A DNA stretch of 64,000 nt, taken from assembly GCF_042242105.1 (NCBI RefSeq), contig NC_092035.1, positions 9,380,477 through 9,444,476 on the forward strand, read 5' to 3'. Shown here piece by piece: positions 48,718 through 62,689 of the stretch. The translations under genes and the position numbers were made by a program. Source of the stretch: Pempheris klunzingeri (Eukaryota; Chordata; Actinopteri; Acropomatiformes; Pempheridae). The notes beneath the pieces were generated by a model that did not search any database, was not told the DNA's origin, and saw nothing but the letters and a program-made list of their open reading frames with translations. Positions within the stretch are counted from its first letter, which is position 1, and every line of letters starts with the position of its first letter.

Positions 48718-49095
48718 GTAGACAACAGTGTAACCTTAAGCTGTTTTCTCTTTCTCTTTGTAACACTGAAAGGTGCAGTTGAGGTCTGGAGAGAGTCCAG
48801 TTTATTGACATTACGGTGTTATCTGCTCTTTGTCGATGGCACTGACCTTCTGTCTTCAACCAACCGTGATCACTGATGTGCACTGGAGCAGTTTGTTGGC
48901 TGTGATGTGGATCAGCACCTCCAGGTCTGAGCTCACGGTTCACTGTCTGAAAACTGTGGCAGTAGTTCAGGTGTCTTGGGGTCAAACTCACACAACAGGG
49001 TGGTTGCAGTGAAGTGGATGTTGTACTAGGCTGTGGTGGAGTGACTGACTGATCAGTACATAGACTGTTCCAGGACATGCTGGTGATGAGCTAAA

Positions 49096-49248
49096 TATTA
49101 ATGTCAGCATCATAAACCAAAGTTTTGACCTGATGATGGTGCTATAAAAGTCAGGGGATCCCTAAAATCAAATCATCTTGTCTGCACAGGCTTCTGTGAC
49201 AATCGACAAAGATATTTGAGTCTGGGCCAAAGTGGTGGTCACTGTTGC
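49096..49248 (+). repeat. Dispersed fish repeat, copy 3
   Basis: The phrases 'cataaaccaaagttttgacc', 'tgatgatggtgct', 'aagtcaggggatc' and 'gggccaaagtggtgg' follow the order of the family seen at 1340-1700. The copy is partial. Confidence 0.6.
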
Positions 49249-49259
49249 TTTTTCAGTCT

Positions 49260-52200
49260 TCAGGCAAGGACAATATTTTTTTTTCTGGATGACATATTGT
49301 TGGTTCTTGAGGCCACTATTGAATTTGTAGGCCACTATTTATCAGAAGGTTTAAAGCTAGACAGAGTCTTTTGGCTGGTGTTGCTGCTTGAATTGGAAAC
49401 TTGTTATTTTGTGAACTCACCAATACGTTGTTACCTGACACCAAAGCCAGTGTGTTAAGTCAGATTCCCACCGGAGCAGTTCCTACAGGGGCACCAAACA
49501 GTCAGTGAAACTGTTCTATCGTGAGGGGACAGAAAATGTCATCATATGCATAGATATAGTATGTATAGATACTACTCACACACTTAATAAATACTGAAGT
49601 GACAGCATAAACACCTTCTCCAGTATTGCCCCTGTGAATGCGTGGATAAAATAGAAGTCACGATGTGCCACCTCTCACCTCCTGTATTATTCTGTATCTC
49701 ACGTCTTGCAAATGTGAAAATGACTCATGTAATTCATACCTGTTCTCAGTCTCAGCTGACACCGTGGGTCTATTTACCTGTATTGTTACCCTTTTTAGCT
49801 TCCCAGTGCTAGTCAGAGCACCGCTAATTGCCTTGCACCTCAGAAACCTCACAGAGACCTGCAACTTTATTCTTTACTCTACTTCCTTCAGCCTGTTTGT
49901 GTGTGTGTGTGTGTGTGTGTGCATCACATGGTGGCTGCAAAATTAATTGCTGCAAACTCGATGTTGTCAGATTTTGTAGGAAGTGAAACATGGCTACTGT
50001 TGAAGAGAAATACTCTTGTGGATACACGTACACAAACATTACAGCAGGCAGATCTGGAGGGTCATACTTACTATGAAAAAAGAACATCACGGAACAGGAC
50101 AAGCAGTCATAACTTTAATATTAAAGAATTGGCCTAAAATTATTTCCATAATATGATTTTAATCCACTTTAAGTTAAAAGCTAAGCTAAGGTGAAATGCT
50201 CCTCTGTTGCTGACTGTGTCTGCTGTTTGCTGCTATCAGAGCTTTATTCCTCAAAACTAAAACTCTCCTGATGAGTCCGGTGAGAGTGAACCAAATACAA
50301 GAAAGTTACGGGCTCTGTAGGGCTAATGGGAACTGCACAGTTGGGTGATAATTCTCTGATGGTTGATCCCTATGAACAACCACTTTTGCATACACATAGT
50401 GGTTGGATCCATTGTTGATCCATTGTTGATATAAAAAAAAAAAAAAGCAAACAGTTTGAACTAATTACAAATTCCACCTTTCACCTGTTGAGGACATACG
50501 CCACACGTAAGATACACATAAACCTAAGAGCGTATAAACCCTGCTCGCTCACCAGGTTTTGAAGAGTTTGGTATAAAAGCATATAAGCCCTAACAAAGCC
50601 TTTCCCTGGATAAATGGAAAGCTGAAATGAATGTATACGTTGCTCTCTTTAAGAGAAGGATGCTGTTTGGGGCGTGAGCTCTCCAAGGTGCTGCTTTGTG
50701 ACACCAATAAGGCAGACTGTTCCTCCGTAATGAGCTGAGAAACTGCATCCCACTCTTTGGTTCTCTGGTGGCCGGAGTGTAACAGGCCCCGTGCTATTTT
50801 TGACAAGGACTGAAAATACTTGTCTGTTCTGCTCAGGCAGGAAGGGAAGTGTAGTAGCAGCCGGAGGACGTGCTCTGGCACTGGGTCAGCTAACAAGCTC
50901 ATAGCTTGGGTTCATGTTTTCTCAGTGAGCATTATATTTACTTCTTTCTTTACTTACGCACGTTTCACACATGACAAACACAGCCTGCAGTTTACTGTCT
51001 TGTCTTTTCAATAATGTATTACTGTCTAGAGGGTTCAGCAGCACCAGTCAATTATCTTCAAGTGGACTTGACAGTGTGCCTTTATATTTATAGCATATAC
51101 TTCAATATTACCCATGAAGGGGGGGGTGTTTAATTGTTCGAACACTTTTCCACTTTTGTGGAGTGTGGCATTTATTTTCTACGCTGGTCACGTTCTGTGT
51201 GGAACCTGGCATCTATACAAAATTAATTGTTTCCTGAGTGTCAACCAGGATGTTTTTTCTCCTTTTTCTTATTTGAAAAGTGAGTGGGTACTCACTTTTT
51301 GGACATTTTGCCATTTGTTGTGTATGGTTTGGCTTGCTTTCAGGGTTAAACGGGGGTTTCGGTTTCAGCGCTGCGTGCACAACGGCAAGTGTTTGGGAGA
51401 CTCATTCCTGCTGAAGTGAGGCTCTGTGTGCGAGTCATAACTGCAATCTGTCTTTTCAGTCTCGTTCGCTGGCTACAGATCAGCAGCTCGTGGCGGCTGG
51501 TGGAATCCTGTGGGCGAATGAAACGCAACAGCTGATGTTTTCATGATGCAATCCCAGCATAAAGTGGGTAAGCACATCATCAGCTGCTCAACAGTCTCTT
51601 TTATTTAGTTGTTATTTACTCAGCAGTTCAGCCTGTGGGCGCTTGTGTATGACTCCACAGCATGGACGGGGAATGTTGTACAAATGTGATGTGCACAGGC
51701 GTTGTTGACAGCTATGACCTGTCATCTCCAGTAGAGGAAAAGTTTTCAAACGGCTTAAAAAAGTCTTTTTTTTTCTTTTAGAAATTCTCGCCGATATGAA
51801 TGGAAACCTAAAGACAGATGGTGAATTTTCTCGTCTGTTTGCTTTCATTCACTGGTGGCAGTTGCTGTTCAAACAAATTTAAAACACATAACTTGCTGCA
51901 ACCTACCGAGGAAAAACTGTCCAGAATTTCAAACACTCACTGCAAAAGCTTTAATGACCTGGATCCATATCATTATTGTTTCATACAGAAGGCACAAAAG
52001 AAAGAGGCTAAATGAAAAGGTTTGCTGCATTTATCAATATTTTACATAAAAAATAGATCAAATGACTACAAATCATGTGAAAGTGGTTGGTTGTAGTGAT
52101 GAACCCTCAGTAAGTGACTACATGATGCTGCAGTTCCTCTCATCTTTATCCAGCATTTTAGAGCCTTTTGGCCATTTGTTGTGGTTTTAAATCCTGCAGC

Positions 52201-53640
52201 TTTGCTCTTCTCACAGCTCTCATTAGCGTTTCTCCACCAGCAGCAACAGGAAGCTGTTTTTTAGTGAAAATCCTCTGTTAACTGCACTGTACCCCACCTT
52301 CCCTGCAAACAGACGGGCAAAGTTACTGACTAGCTCCAGCTATAGTGCCAGATGTTTCACCAAGGAGATGGTGAAAAAGCAGGTGGTGTAAATGAACACC
52401 AGCGTTGCTCTGTATCTGCTGGCTGCATCAATAAGCAACAATTTGCTTAGTGAAAAAACATCTTTTTAAAGTAACTATATTCTAGTATTTAGAACTTGAC
52501 ATGACTATTATCTCAATGTTTTTACCTCAGAATATATAAATACTTGATTTGAGTGTAACACCGTCAAATCCAAAGTGGTGGTGTTCTTTTTAAACATTCT
52601 AGGTCAGTGCTGCAAACATACAAAAACAAGCTTTAGTAAAGCAAGCAGACTGACACTGCAAACTAAATTAATTGGCATTTACGTTTCCCCAAGCACCAAA
52701 GCAGCATATGACAGAAACATGGAGTGCACCCAGTCATTGCACCGTATTCCAAAGGTTTCCAAATGGCATTCTGATTTGCATGTTTCCTCCTGCCAACAAG
52801 AATGAGCAATTAAGGCATGTTGCACTCAAAGAAGACAGGCGGCGCTTGGCAAAAAATCACTCACTGTAGCTCAACCCTCAGAAAATAAGCAATTAACACC
52901 TGCTCTCCTACCCTCGCTCACCTCGCCTGGCTCCAAATAATTAATTTCCAAGCTCTCTGTTTAAGCCAAAAATATAAGCGTGTGTATGTGCATTATGTGT
53001 TTCTCTGGCGGACTAATTTTTAGCACGTAAACACACGAGCAGAATCACACACACTGAAAAAAAACAAAAAATTCTGCTCATGTTCTGTCACAGTATAACA
53101 AGCCACCAACACAGAACATGTTCAAGCTATATGTTCTGTCCTGAGTATTTATTTATACTGCAGAATCATCTAGCTCTGCTCCACACACACACACACACAA
53201 ACGCAGTGTAGGAAGGCCTCTTAGCTATTCCTGCTCCTGCTCCTTCCATTACAGAGCAGCAACACAGTGCATTTGCTGATGCACTACACTTAGTGGCAGA
53301 AAGGTATACGCTCACTCTGTCTGAGGAAGAAGTTTGGCGAAGGCGAAGGCGTAGACTCAGAGTTCACAGAATGGACCATATGGAGAGTCTGGACTGTGAC
53401 TCATGTCTGATGTTGCTGTCTTATGATGGAAATGCATTAGAATCTGAAATTTCACAGGACCAAGGTAACCCATCAGCTCAGACTATAATGTACTCTACAG
53501 CACTAATGCTGTCTAAATATAGCCCTCTCTTTTTTAGTAGGAATGTATGTATTCGTGCCGTAGAATTTAAACCTCTACAATAAATGCAAAACCTCAGCAG
53601 ACTTTGGACTGATGGGAGTAAATGAAAGCTTTAAGCATAC
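49260..53640. other. Gene-free stretch, fourth part of the desert
   Basis: No coding exon is recognisable. It contains a GT microsatellite (49898-49921), a diverged repeat-like patch at about 52190-52430, and an A/T-tract at about 50430. Short frames such as 48713-49078 (-) overlap repeat-derived sequence and are not called. Confidence 0.5.
49898..49921. repeat. (GT)n microsatellite
   Basis: A pure GT run of about 12 units. Confidence 0.93.
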
Positions 53641-53655
53641 GTTGTTTTTTTTAAA

Positions 53656-53735
53656 GAAATAGGCATTTTGGAACATATGCTTATTTGCTTTGTAGAACAG
53701 AATTAGAAGATCAATATTGTTTTTATATCTAGCTA
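53656..53735 (+). repeat. Fragment of dispersed fish repeat
   Basis: The phrases 'ggaacatatgcttatttgct' and 'gaattagaagatcaatatt' are a diverged copy of the family also seen at 12219-12290. Confidence 0.4.
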
Positions 53736-53749
53736 CAGCTGCCTAGAAT

Positions 53750-56700
53750 GGAAGCATCATCTAAACGAAAGCAGGTAAGGAATAGTTCTCAAACTATTCC
53801 TTTAACATTTTTCATTTTGCAAAACTTCCTTTTCTGACAACCTCCAGTTTTACTTACTTGCAGCGTCGGCTGAGCCCCACAAATCAAACAAGTCTTTTGT
53901 GGATTCCCGGCCTGAAAGCTGGTGTTATGCAGTTGGTTTAACAACATCCTTTTACACAGCAGACTTAAGTGTCCGGTATGAAACTTTCATAAGGAACATG
54001 AAAACTGTCCTCCAGTCGGCCTCAGCTATTAACTTTGAGTTAGCTGTGTTCGTTTTGTTTCTGCGATGCTTTGGGCAGCTTGTTTGCTGGTGCTCTATTG
54101 AATAATTCCTTTTTTTGTCCTCCACTGGGAGAGAGAGACACCAATAAGGCAGTCAGAAAAGTTAGGAGGGAAGGGAGGACTGTCCCACACTTTTGTCTCT
54201 GCTGGTAGGCACTGACACATGGATACAGAGAGGAGAGGAGACAGACAGACACAGACAGGCAGACAGACAGACAGACCTTTCTGTCTCTGCCCAGCTGAAG
54301 CTTGGGTAACAGCGTCAAGCCTTTCAGACAAGACATGATTTATTTAAACCAGTTTACATGAGGGAGCAACATCACGCAGTTTGCCACTCTTCTAATTCCT
54401 CCCCCTCTTTTTAAAACCAGGGATACCTCCTCCCGAAACCTCTCAAAATAAAGACGTACAAGCCCTACTTTTTATAACTGCTCTGTGCTGCTTCTGCTGC
54501 TGGAGCATCACTTTGCTCCACAGAAAGTTAGTTCTCTTGTCATGCATGATTGCATGAAACCAGCCTACCACGGGGAGAATCAAAACAAAAAGAAAAACAT
54601 GCAGAACGAATTGGAAAACGACAAAAACATAGCAGGTGAACAGCAAGAAACACAAGAAGAAATGTAACAAGAAGGTGTCAAATGGTTAACCAAGCAAATT
54701 CCAGACAAACACAGGTGTTTGCGTGGCTCTCAAAGTATAGTTTCCTGTTATCTCATCATCCATTGTAGATTTTTTTTCTTCCAAATTACAAAACTAACAT
54801 GTTGAATAGCAGATGCCAGCCTCAGACTTGGCAAGTATACATCCATTTGCTTATGAAGTTTGCTTCTCCACATCAAAATTGCACTCCAGATTAAAACAGC
54901 ACCCTGATTATTTTACACATAGAGGTCAGTTCACGGGTGTTACCGCTGAGCCTGTGAAAACAGCTGGATTGAGTCTTTTGTGCTCCTGAAGGGAGCTTTC
55001 TGAAAAATATGTCTTTAAAGTCTGAAAAAAAGGTTCAGAAAATGACCCGACGATGCAATCAGCGCTATCTTGAGTTATCCTTGAGAGCTCATTTGACAAA
55101 AAACCTTTACAACAAACTGGGAGCATGGAGTTTGAAAGATGAGGGCATTTATCAGGCAGGGAAGGTCTAATGAAAGATTCTATTCAGTTGCATTATTGGA
55201 TTTGTAGCATGGCTCATAATAGAGACTAAGACAGTTTCTCTTGTCTGATTTTGACCATTCTTTTCAAATCCCACTCGTACGGAAGTGCAATTCTACATCG
55301 TTGGAGTAGCTCTTCAATGAATTAAGTAAAACTATTGGCTGTTGGTGATTTCGCTTGTTCTCCAAGTCTATTTTACGCTCATGTGGTGTAAGTTATTTCC
55401 GACACAGCTGAAAACATCTGCAGTAAAAGCGTCAGGTTTGGGTGTCAGTCCCCGGACCAGGCGGGCCAACCAATTTATCTACTGTCAGCTTCAATTGACC
55501 AGAACGCACCGCACTGAACTGCACAGCCACAAGAAGACTGGTGGTTTCCATACGGGCACTTTTTCCGTGCCAAAAGCTCCCTCCTCTTGACATAACCTTC
55601 TCTCCATACCCATGTAAAAGTCACTAATTATATCTATATAAGGGAGCAGTTAGTTGGTGTAAAAAGCAGTTTGATGCGAAGTAGGCAGGATGTCAACACT
55701 TTACACAAATTCTTCCTGGAATCCAGCAAATATGGCGATATGCGATACGCTGCGTTGTCACACTGACACACTGTCCTCCGCTCTAACACGCCCACAAACA
55801 GCAGACTGACACAAGCGTAAACACTCTGAACAGGCTTTCCCACTAATTATCCTCTTTTTGTATCAACCACTTAGGAGCTAAGCCTGATTGCACTTCTACA
55901 TGATAAACGCTCCTGTCTAAACTGCTCCTCTCTTAACTGCTCCTGCCGCCTTATCTGTGTTCCTCGATGAAGTAGCTTAAACAAAAACTGGTTGTGCAAC
56001 ATTAGTGGCTTAGTATTAAAGCTGCTATAATTGCTAAGCTTATATTAAGAATGGACCCAATGACTATGTGTAACGTAAAGGGGTCGCTCAAAGTGATGAA
56101 CACAGAGAATTGCCACCCGACTCTGCAGATGCCCTCAGTTCTATGCAGTGTAGTAGTAGTAGTCTTGTCTTGTCTTCTGGTCTGCAATTTACTGTTTAGC
56201 TTCAGTTTCAGCGAAAAGAAACCCACTGTACACTTCCTGTCCAGCACCAAACAGCAGGCAGACAAAGTCAGTGGCTAGCTGGTGAGCATAACAGAGCATT
56301 TAGCAGCAAAATAGTTAAACTGCTAAAAACAGAATGAATATAAATGAATGCAAATGTTCTTCAACATCAGCAGAGGTGACTGTATGCTAACAAGTATGCC
56401 ACAGCAATAACCAACTGATCGGGCTTTTGCAGATTTAAAATCTCCTGCGAAGAGCAGACTTGGTTCCGATTCATGTTAAAATTTCAAGAACGTTTAACTA
56501 AAGTACCAGAGAGCCGTCGGCTCCACCAATCAGCCTTTTGCCACGAAACAGTAAAACGTCTCAGTAGCGGTTTACCTTTGCATGTCCCACAGGCAATGAG
56601 TCAAAGTGAATTCAAAAAGCAATTATAACACATCTGGGGGAAAAGCACCGCTTTTGCTGCTGAGTGATCCGGCTGTCTTGTGTCTTTTTTAGCTAACTTT

Positions 56701-57390
56701 TCCATCTCAGCCAAGCGTGAAACATTTATTTTCATCAGCGAGCAAGTTATTAGGACTTTCTGAATTCTGACTGTTTGGTTTTATTCTCAATGTCAAACTT
56801 GTCAGGCAAGTTGTTTTCATATTTCAATTTCAATTTAGGCAACTTTGTGTGCAAATTCACAATAAGCTTAAAAAAGGGGCAGATGGAAATGTTTTGGGTG
56901 TCACGACTTAACAAATGGGCCCCTGCTGGGTTAAAGGGCTAGTCAAGCTGCCTCAAACACATAAGTCTGTCAGATGAACAGCGGGGAGGGGATAACATCT
57001 TTTATCTTTTAGTGGCTAGATTTGAAATCACATGGGGAAAAGAGTCCATCTCCGAAAGGCTTTTATTTGTTGCTAAAAAAGCAATGTAAAGCTATCTGTT
57101 TTGAGAAGAGAAAGTCGGCGCAGCCACTTTTTTTTTTGGACCTTTCTCGCTATGGTTACCGCTGCAGGATAGATGAGTTTTTTTCCCCAAGCAGGGGTGT
57201 TGCTGTGTTTAGGCGTGCTGTCCCCAAGATATCCACATCAGCCAGCTGCCCCTGTTAACTGCCAGCCCTTATCTCTCTTTTTCTGTCCCTCCTTCCCTCT
57301 CCATCTCTTCCCCCCACTCCTTCGCCTCTCTCCCTCCCTTATCTCCCGCCAAGACTTTTCCCTCTCCGCCATCCGCACTATATCAGTTTC
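53750..57390. other. Gene-free stretch, fifth part of the desert
   Basis: No coding exon is recognisable. It includes an ACAG tetranucleotide run at 54240-54276 and a patch at about 55990-56340 with motifs ('ggctagctggtgagcataac', 'gagcatttagcagc') typical of another dispersed fish repeat. The segment at 55430-55520 looks unique and somewhat GC-rich. Confidence 0.45.
54240..54276. repeat. (ACAG)n tetranucleotide repeat
   Basis: An imperfect run of ACAG/AGAC units, interrupted by CAC and GGC variants. Confidence 0.9.
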
Positions 57391-57399
57391 CTTGCTTAC

Positions 57400-57411
57400 A
57401 CCCCCCCCCCC

Positions 57412-57450
<39 letters not shown>
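57400..57450. repeat. Poly-C tract followed by (CA)n
   Basis: Fourteen consecutive C bases run directly into about 17 CA units. The upstream 100 bp is already a polypyrimidine strand ('ctccctcccttatctcccgcc' type composition), so the whole region is strongly strand-asymmetric. Confidence 0.96.
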
Positions 57451-57451
<1 letters not shown>

Positions 57452-57459
57452 GTATCTTC

Positions 57460-60400
57460 ATTGTGTCATCTGTCAGTCTGTTTGATACAACTAGCTATTC
57501 ACTCCAAAACATTCAGACACCCAACTTTCAATGATAGGGTAGGAATGATTCTTGATAAATATAACTAAAAAAATCTTAATTTTTCATGCAAACTACTGTA
57601 AGTAATTAATTACTGAAGCATCATGCTGTGTCCGTCAATCAAAGGGAAAAATGGCTTTCATTGTATATTTGAAGTTTTTAATAGACTATCAGGCCTTGAG
57701 CTCTCTGTTTGGTGCTTTGTAGATTTAAGACTTATTTACGGCATCAAAATAAAGAATTTATCAAACAGTGTAAACAATAGCTTCAGTAGGCTATCAGTCC
57801 AAAACAGTTTGTAAAAGTATGGTCCTAGAAGCTGTAAAAAAAAATCTCTACACTTACAGAAATCTGCTTGTTTGCATTCTTGCCAAGAAAAAAATGCTAC
57901 CACTACTGTATGCTAAATATGAAGCAACAGCCAACAGCAGCTTAGCTTAGCATAAAGACTGGAAACAGGTTGAAACACCTAGCCCTGCTCTTTCTAAAGC
58001 TAACGGAATCTGCCTCTTAAACACATAATTAACGTGTGAGGTATGCTCAAAAATAATGATGCCCTGTGACCAAGTTGGAAGGCAGAAGTGATTATCGCTG
58101 CTCTAAACAGCTACAGGGTGAAAGGTAATGCAAAGGGCTGGATGTGATAATTGTTTCAATGCCAGAATAGCTGCACACTGTCAGACAGTCTTTCCTGGGA
58201 GACACTCACAGTGTAGCACATGAAAGGTGACAGAGTTTACTTTTTTGGCTGCACCCCTCTGCGTGTGTGTGTGTGGCTGTCGAATTGTTGGTGTCAGAAA
58301 GTTACAGCAATTGCGTGATGCAGCCCCCCAACAGCGTTTCAAATTCTTTGTGACCACTTGACAATCCCCTGTGATGCTTTCATCGTTAGGACAGGACAGA
58401 AAAGTGCTACTCATTCATCTTCCCTTCTCTGTTTTCCAGGGGATCTGAAAAGTGGCCTTCCAGGCACTGTAACCTCTGGGCTACTCCTGCCCCATTTTAC
58501 CCTGCCTGCACAGGAAATGAATAAATGAAAAGTTAACACTTTTGGATATTCTGTATTGAGCTGGTGTAGACCAGACCAGCCAGTAACACCTCGCAGATGA
58601 ACACTGCTTCACATTCTTGAGTACAAGAAACACTGCAGGTTTCATGGTCTCCACCTCTGCCTGTTCCACTATAGCTTGAATCCACAGCTTACAGCCTAGT
58701 CAAAGACAGACCATGCAGCCACAGTTTGTGTCACATTTTGAATGTGATGCCGCTTTTTCCCAGGTCTCCTCTGAGAGGTTGTTGTTTGGGCGTTCTGGGA
58801 AAAACATCAGAAATTGATCATGAGTAACTAGATTTTTAGAGGCTCATGTCCTCTATACTGGCTACGTTTTGCGGACAACCTTGAGTAAAAAGGCTTTATC
58901 CCCTTGAGGTTTCCATCTAACCACAAAGAAATCTTAACTAAAAGGCATCTCTTGCCACAGCCCCATTCATGGGCAGGAGTCAATTCTACTATCGACCAAG
59001 AAAAATGAGATGAGAGCGAAGAGGAGGAGTACCACTGAAGATTAAACTGCAAGTCCTGTGAGGGTAATCAGCCTCCAGAAGGGCTCAATCTGCACAGCTC
59101 TCTTGTTGCAAAGTAAAGCTGCCGAGGCCTTGACGCTAAAGAAAATGGGGCCATAGAAGATATGGAATGATGTTACATGACGTTCAGCCTTGCAGTGGGT
59201 CTGAGGCTGTGCCGGTAAACACCGAACGACCCCTCTGACACCATTCTAAGCTTGTTTACGTGTCCACTAAACGTCCCCATATTGAATTCATCAATATGTT
59301 TGTTGCAGAGACAAATCAACACAGAAGTCGTCTAACGCCCTATTCAAAGTTAAATGTTAAAACACATCTTTCCCAGGGTAACTAGGCCACCATGCATCCT
59401 TTATGCTGTTATATTCATAATTGAAAGGATGGAAATATCATTCAGGGTCTCCTGTTGGTGAAATGTACCGTGTACGAGGAAGGTTTGAGGTTTCTGTCGG
59501 ACCCCAAACCTGCGCAACACACAGTATACAGGCGCTTTGTAACGTCAGGTGTGTAACAGCACTGGGCTCCAGAATTGTCAAAGCAGGCAGGCAGTGACTG
59601 GAATTATACAGTAGATCATATGAATTATGGATTGAGGAGCCTGATGGGAACAAGGAAGCATGTTTTTCTGTGTTTGTTTGTCAAAGGTTCAGCGAGTTGT
59701 TGCAGAGGTGGTAGGAGTCCTACAGAGCTTGAATTGGTTTTACATTAAGTTTTGTGTCTTTCACGTTGAAATCACAGGAAAACAGACCAGTCTCTGCGCC
59801 ATACATTACGAATAATATTTGCCTGCAATGTGATAGATTCGCTGTAGAAAATAATCAACCTTTAAATCCAAGCATCTCAGATTCAAAGGACACTAACTAT
59901 TGCTCATACCACTGATTTGACATTGCAATTATGACAATTGCTGGAGTCACCCATTTGTAAGACAAAGAACGAGTTGTTTCTTCTCTCAAAAGTCACATAG
60001 CAACACTTATTTAAAGTATTTAAAATGACCTCCACTGGGAAACGAGAAAGGAGTAGCCATTATATCGCTCGATTTAATGTCATTTTACACGGTAGTTGCT
60101 GGTCTACCAATGTCTCGAACAGTTGGTTTGTTTGTGTTATTGTGTTAGTTTAGTGTTTTAAAGGGGTTAGTTTGAAGGCGCAGGTTTAAAAGTACTGGAG
60201 TTATCCTTGAAGTTATTAAAGTAAAAAGATGAATCAGTTTGGTTAAAAAGAACATCAAACACTAAAGCTGTAACATATAATGACTAAACACATTAAGTAA
60301 GTAACTGAAAAATATCAGTCAGGAACAATTTCACCATGAGGCAAAGATATTCTGCAAACAGTTCTTCTTTAGCAGCTCTGTAGTGAAAAGTTTAGCGCTG

Positions 60401-62400
60401 ATAATTGACTGCAAACATTTTTTCTTGTCCCTGACCTTTCCCATATCTCATCTGTTTCATCTCCCATCTTGTCTCTTAAAACCCATTTTGAATATCAAGT
60501 AGGTAGAAAGGGACTCCTTGAAGTTGTTTTTAATTTTAATTTTTCATAATTTATTGTTCACACTCGCTGCTGCACATTTTCATAGACTGTTGTTTGTCAA
60601 GTACAGTACAACCAATTTCAGCCGGTGCTCCGTTTTCCTGCACGTCCTCCTCTCAATATTCCTGTCTCATTCACTTTTAATTACAGCTCCATGCTAGACT
60701 CTGTACCTCAGAGCAGCCATAACCACCTTGTTTACGACCACGTTTTTAGATGTTGCGCTGAAGACTGGATCAAAATTATGACGAAGTAGCAAAGAGCAAT
60801 CTGTCATGTAATTGGAACAATTTACCGGCCAGAAATGTGAACTCTCTCTCTCACACAGAACAAGGCGAGATAGGTAATCACGTGGATATCACACACCTCC
60901 CAACTCTTAGATGCATGTGCACGCCGTCCCATTCTCCATGCGGTGTTCTGGTACATTCCTCACAGGGGTGTCCACGCTAAGTGAAACTCGAAAATCAGCA
61001 TGTGATTGATGCGTGATGTGGCTGTGCAGGAAGTGCTTGATTGATGCTGCATGCCAAAGAGGAAATAGCAGGGTGTTGATGAGGTGTGTCTACAACATCG
61101 AATTCTGTTGCCTTAAAACAGAGAGCTGATTCTGATCAGTTGTTTCTTTTGTAGTTCAGGACCTCAACTTTGTAAAAAAAAAAGTGGGAGAAAACAGCTT
61201 AAATTTGAATCTGTTTAGGGTATTTTTTCATCCCCGTAGGCTTTGACAGCTGTATGACAGAGCCAATAGCCAGCGCCGATGACAGTGGTCAACCTTTATG
61301 TTAAACCCACTTTCCTCCCCCTCTCTTGCACACACATTGGCTTTTTCCTGATATTGATATCATCTGGCGATGCAGCAGATTCGAGGAGAGGCAAGCTATT
61401 TGCCCTCCCCCCCTCCACCACCACCACTCTCCCTACCAGCCCCACGATTTGTAATTCATGGATGATCACAGATCGGAGCAGAACAACTCTTCAGTGAAGA
61501 GAGATGTTTTTTTGTGTTGCAGGTGCACACTTGGCCAGCAGCAGGCCCTCGTGACCCTAAAGCTCATTTACACGGCCAAGTCATGAGATGTACATGACAG
61601 GAAGTCATCGTTTTGGTTTGAGTGTAAGAGCGCTCTCCTCCTCCTCCTCTCCTCAGTCCTTCTCCCCCCTGAGTGATCACAGACAAATTGTCAAAAAAAA
61701 TTGTCTTGTTTCTTACAATTCAAAGTGTTCCTTAAATGAAAGAATAAGAATGAAATAATCTAGCTAACAAATGTCACAGATCAGACTCCAAAATATAAAC
61801 CAAAATTGTCAATTAATGATGTTTTACTGGCAGGGCACTGCTTTTATCCACCAGCCTGAGGCATTGGACACAGTTGTCCTCCATTACCGTTAAACCGTGG
61901 AGAAACCTGTAGTGTACAGGCTGTGTGTTGTGTTATTTTTCTTTATAGTTTCTGCAATTTACTGTTAATAATAGGTTATTGAAAATTTGATGTAGCTTTC
62001 ATGCAGCTCTGTAATATATTTGGACGCTCGAAATACCCTTGAATCACTCATGTGTCTTTTCACTTACAATACTTTCCTTTCCTTCTCTCTCTAACTCTGT
62101 CATTCCAGTTACTGTTAGTTCCATCAATTTAAATCAAAACCCCAATAAACTGTATATACATATATCCTTGGAACACATGTGAGGCATGACTGTGTCAGCA
62201 GCCAATTTCCGTGAACACAAATGCGATCCAAGAACGTAAGAACATGCCCGGTCGTCGCCGTGTGTTTATTTCCACTACTAAAATCAGCAGCAGCGTAGGG
62301 ATATAACTTGTCAGTTCTGGCGAGATTTCACCAAAGGTGTGATGGTAACATCACTGATTCCGCACACACACTCACACCTGCTTGTTCCAGTCACCTAGCA
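57460..62400. other. Gene-free stretch, sixth part of the desert
   Basis: Apart from the repeat fragment at 57908-58040, I see no recognisable gene or element. A segment near 61530-61640 is GC-richer and looks unique. A poly-A run lies at about 61175. Confidence 0.45.
57908..58040 (+). repeat. Dispersed fish repeat ('atgctaaatatgaagc' family)
   Basis: The order 'atgctaaatatgaagcaaca', 'cagcttagcttagcataaag', 'actggaaacagg', 'aacacctagccctgctct', 'attaacgtgtga' is that of an abundant percomorph repeat. The fragments at 12219-12290 and 53656-53735 appear to be from other parts of the same family. Confidence 0.6.
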
Positions 62401-62689
62401 CTGACAAAATAAATAGCACCAAGGCAGCACAGCTCCCTGGGTAATGACATGCAGCTAACAAGACGTCACCTCAAAGTCTGCCATCTGGAGTTCCACATCT
62501 CGACTTGACAAGTGTGATTATTGGCTGAAAGAGCCGCCGAGAGGCACGTGCACGCATGTACACGCATAGCTTGTTTGCCCTCCACGCGCGCATGTTTGTG
62601 TGTTTGCAGTTAACCAAGTGAGTTAGTTTTGGGGTATGCAGTGATGACTTTTGATTCAACTTTTTTTTTTTTAGGATTACCACCTGCTG

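Noticed and set aside
48713..49078. 121-codon minus-strand ORF
   Set aside because: It begins in the tail of the hAT-like MITE and runs toward dispersed repeat copy 3. No recognisable domain; likely repeat-derived chance frame.
50268..50310. Hammerhead-ribozyme-like core 'ctgatgagtccggtgagagtgaac'
   Set aside because: It resembles CUGAUGAG-UCC-...-GAA, but stem II does not pair (A-C mismatch) and the required GAAA is GAAC. No stems I/III are evident. Probably part of a diverged dispersed repeat.
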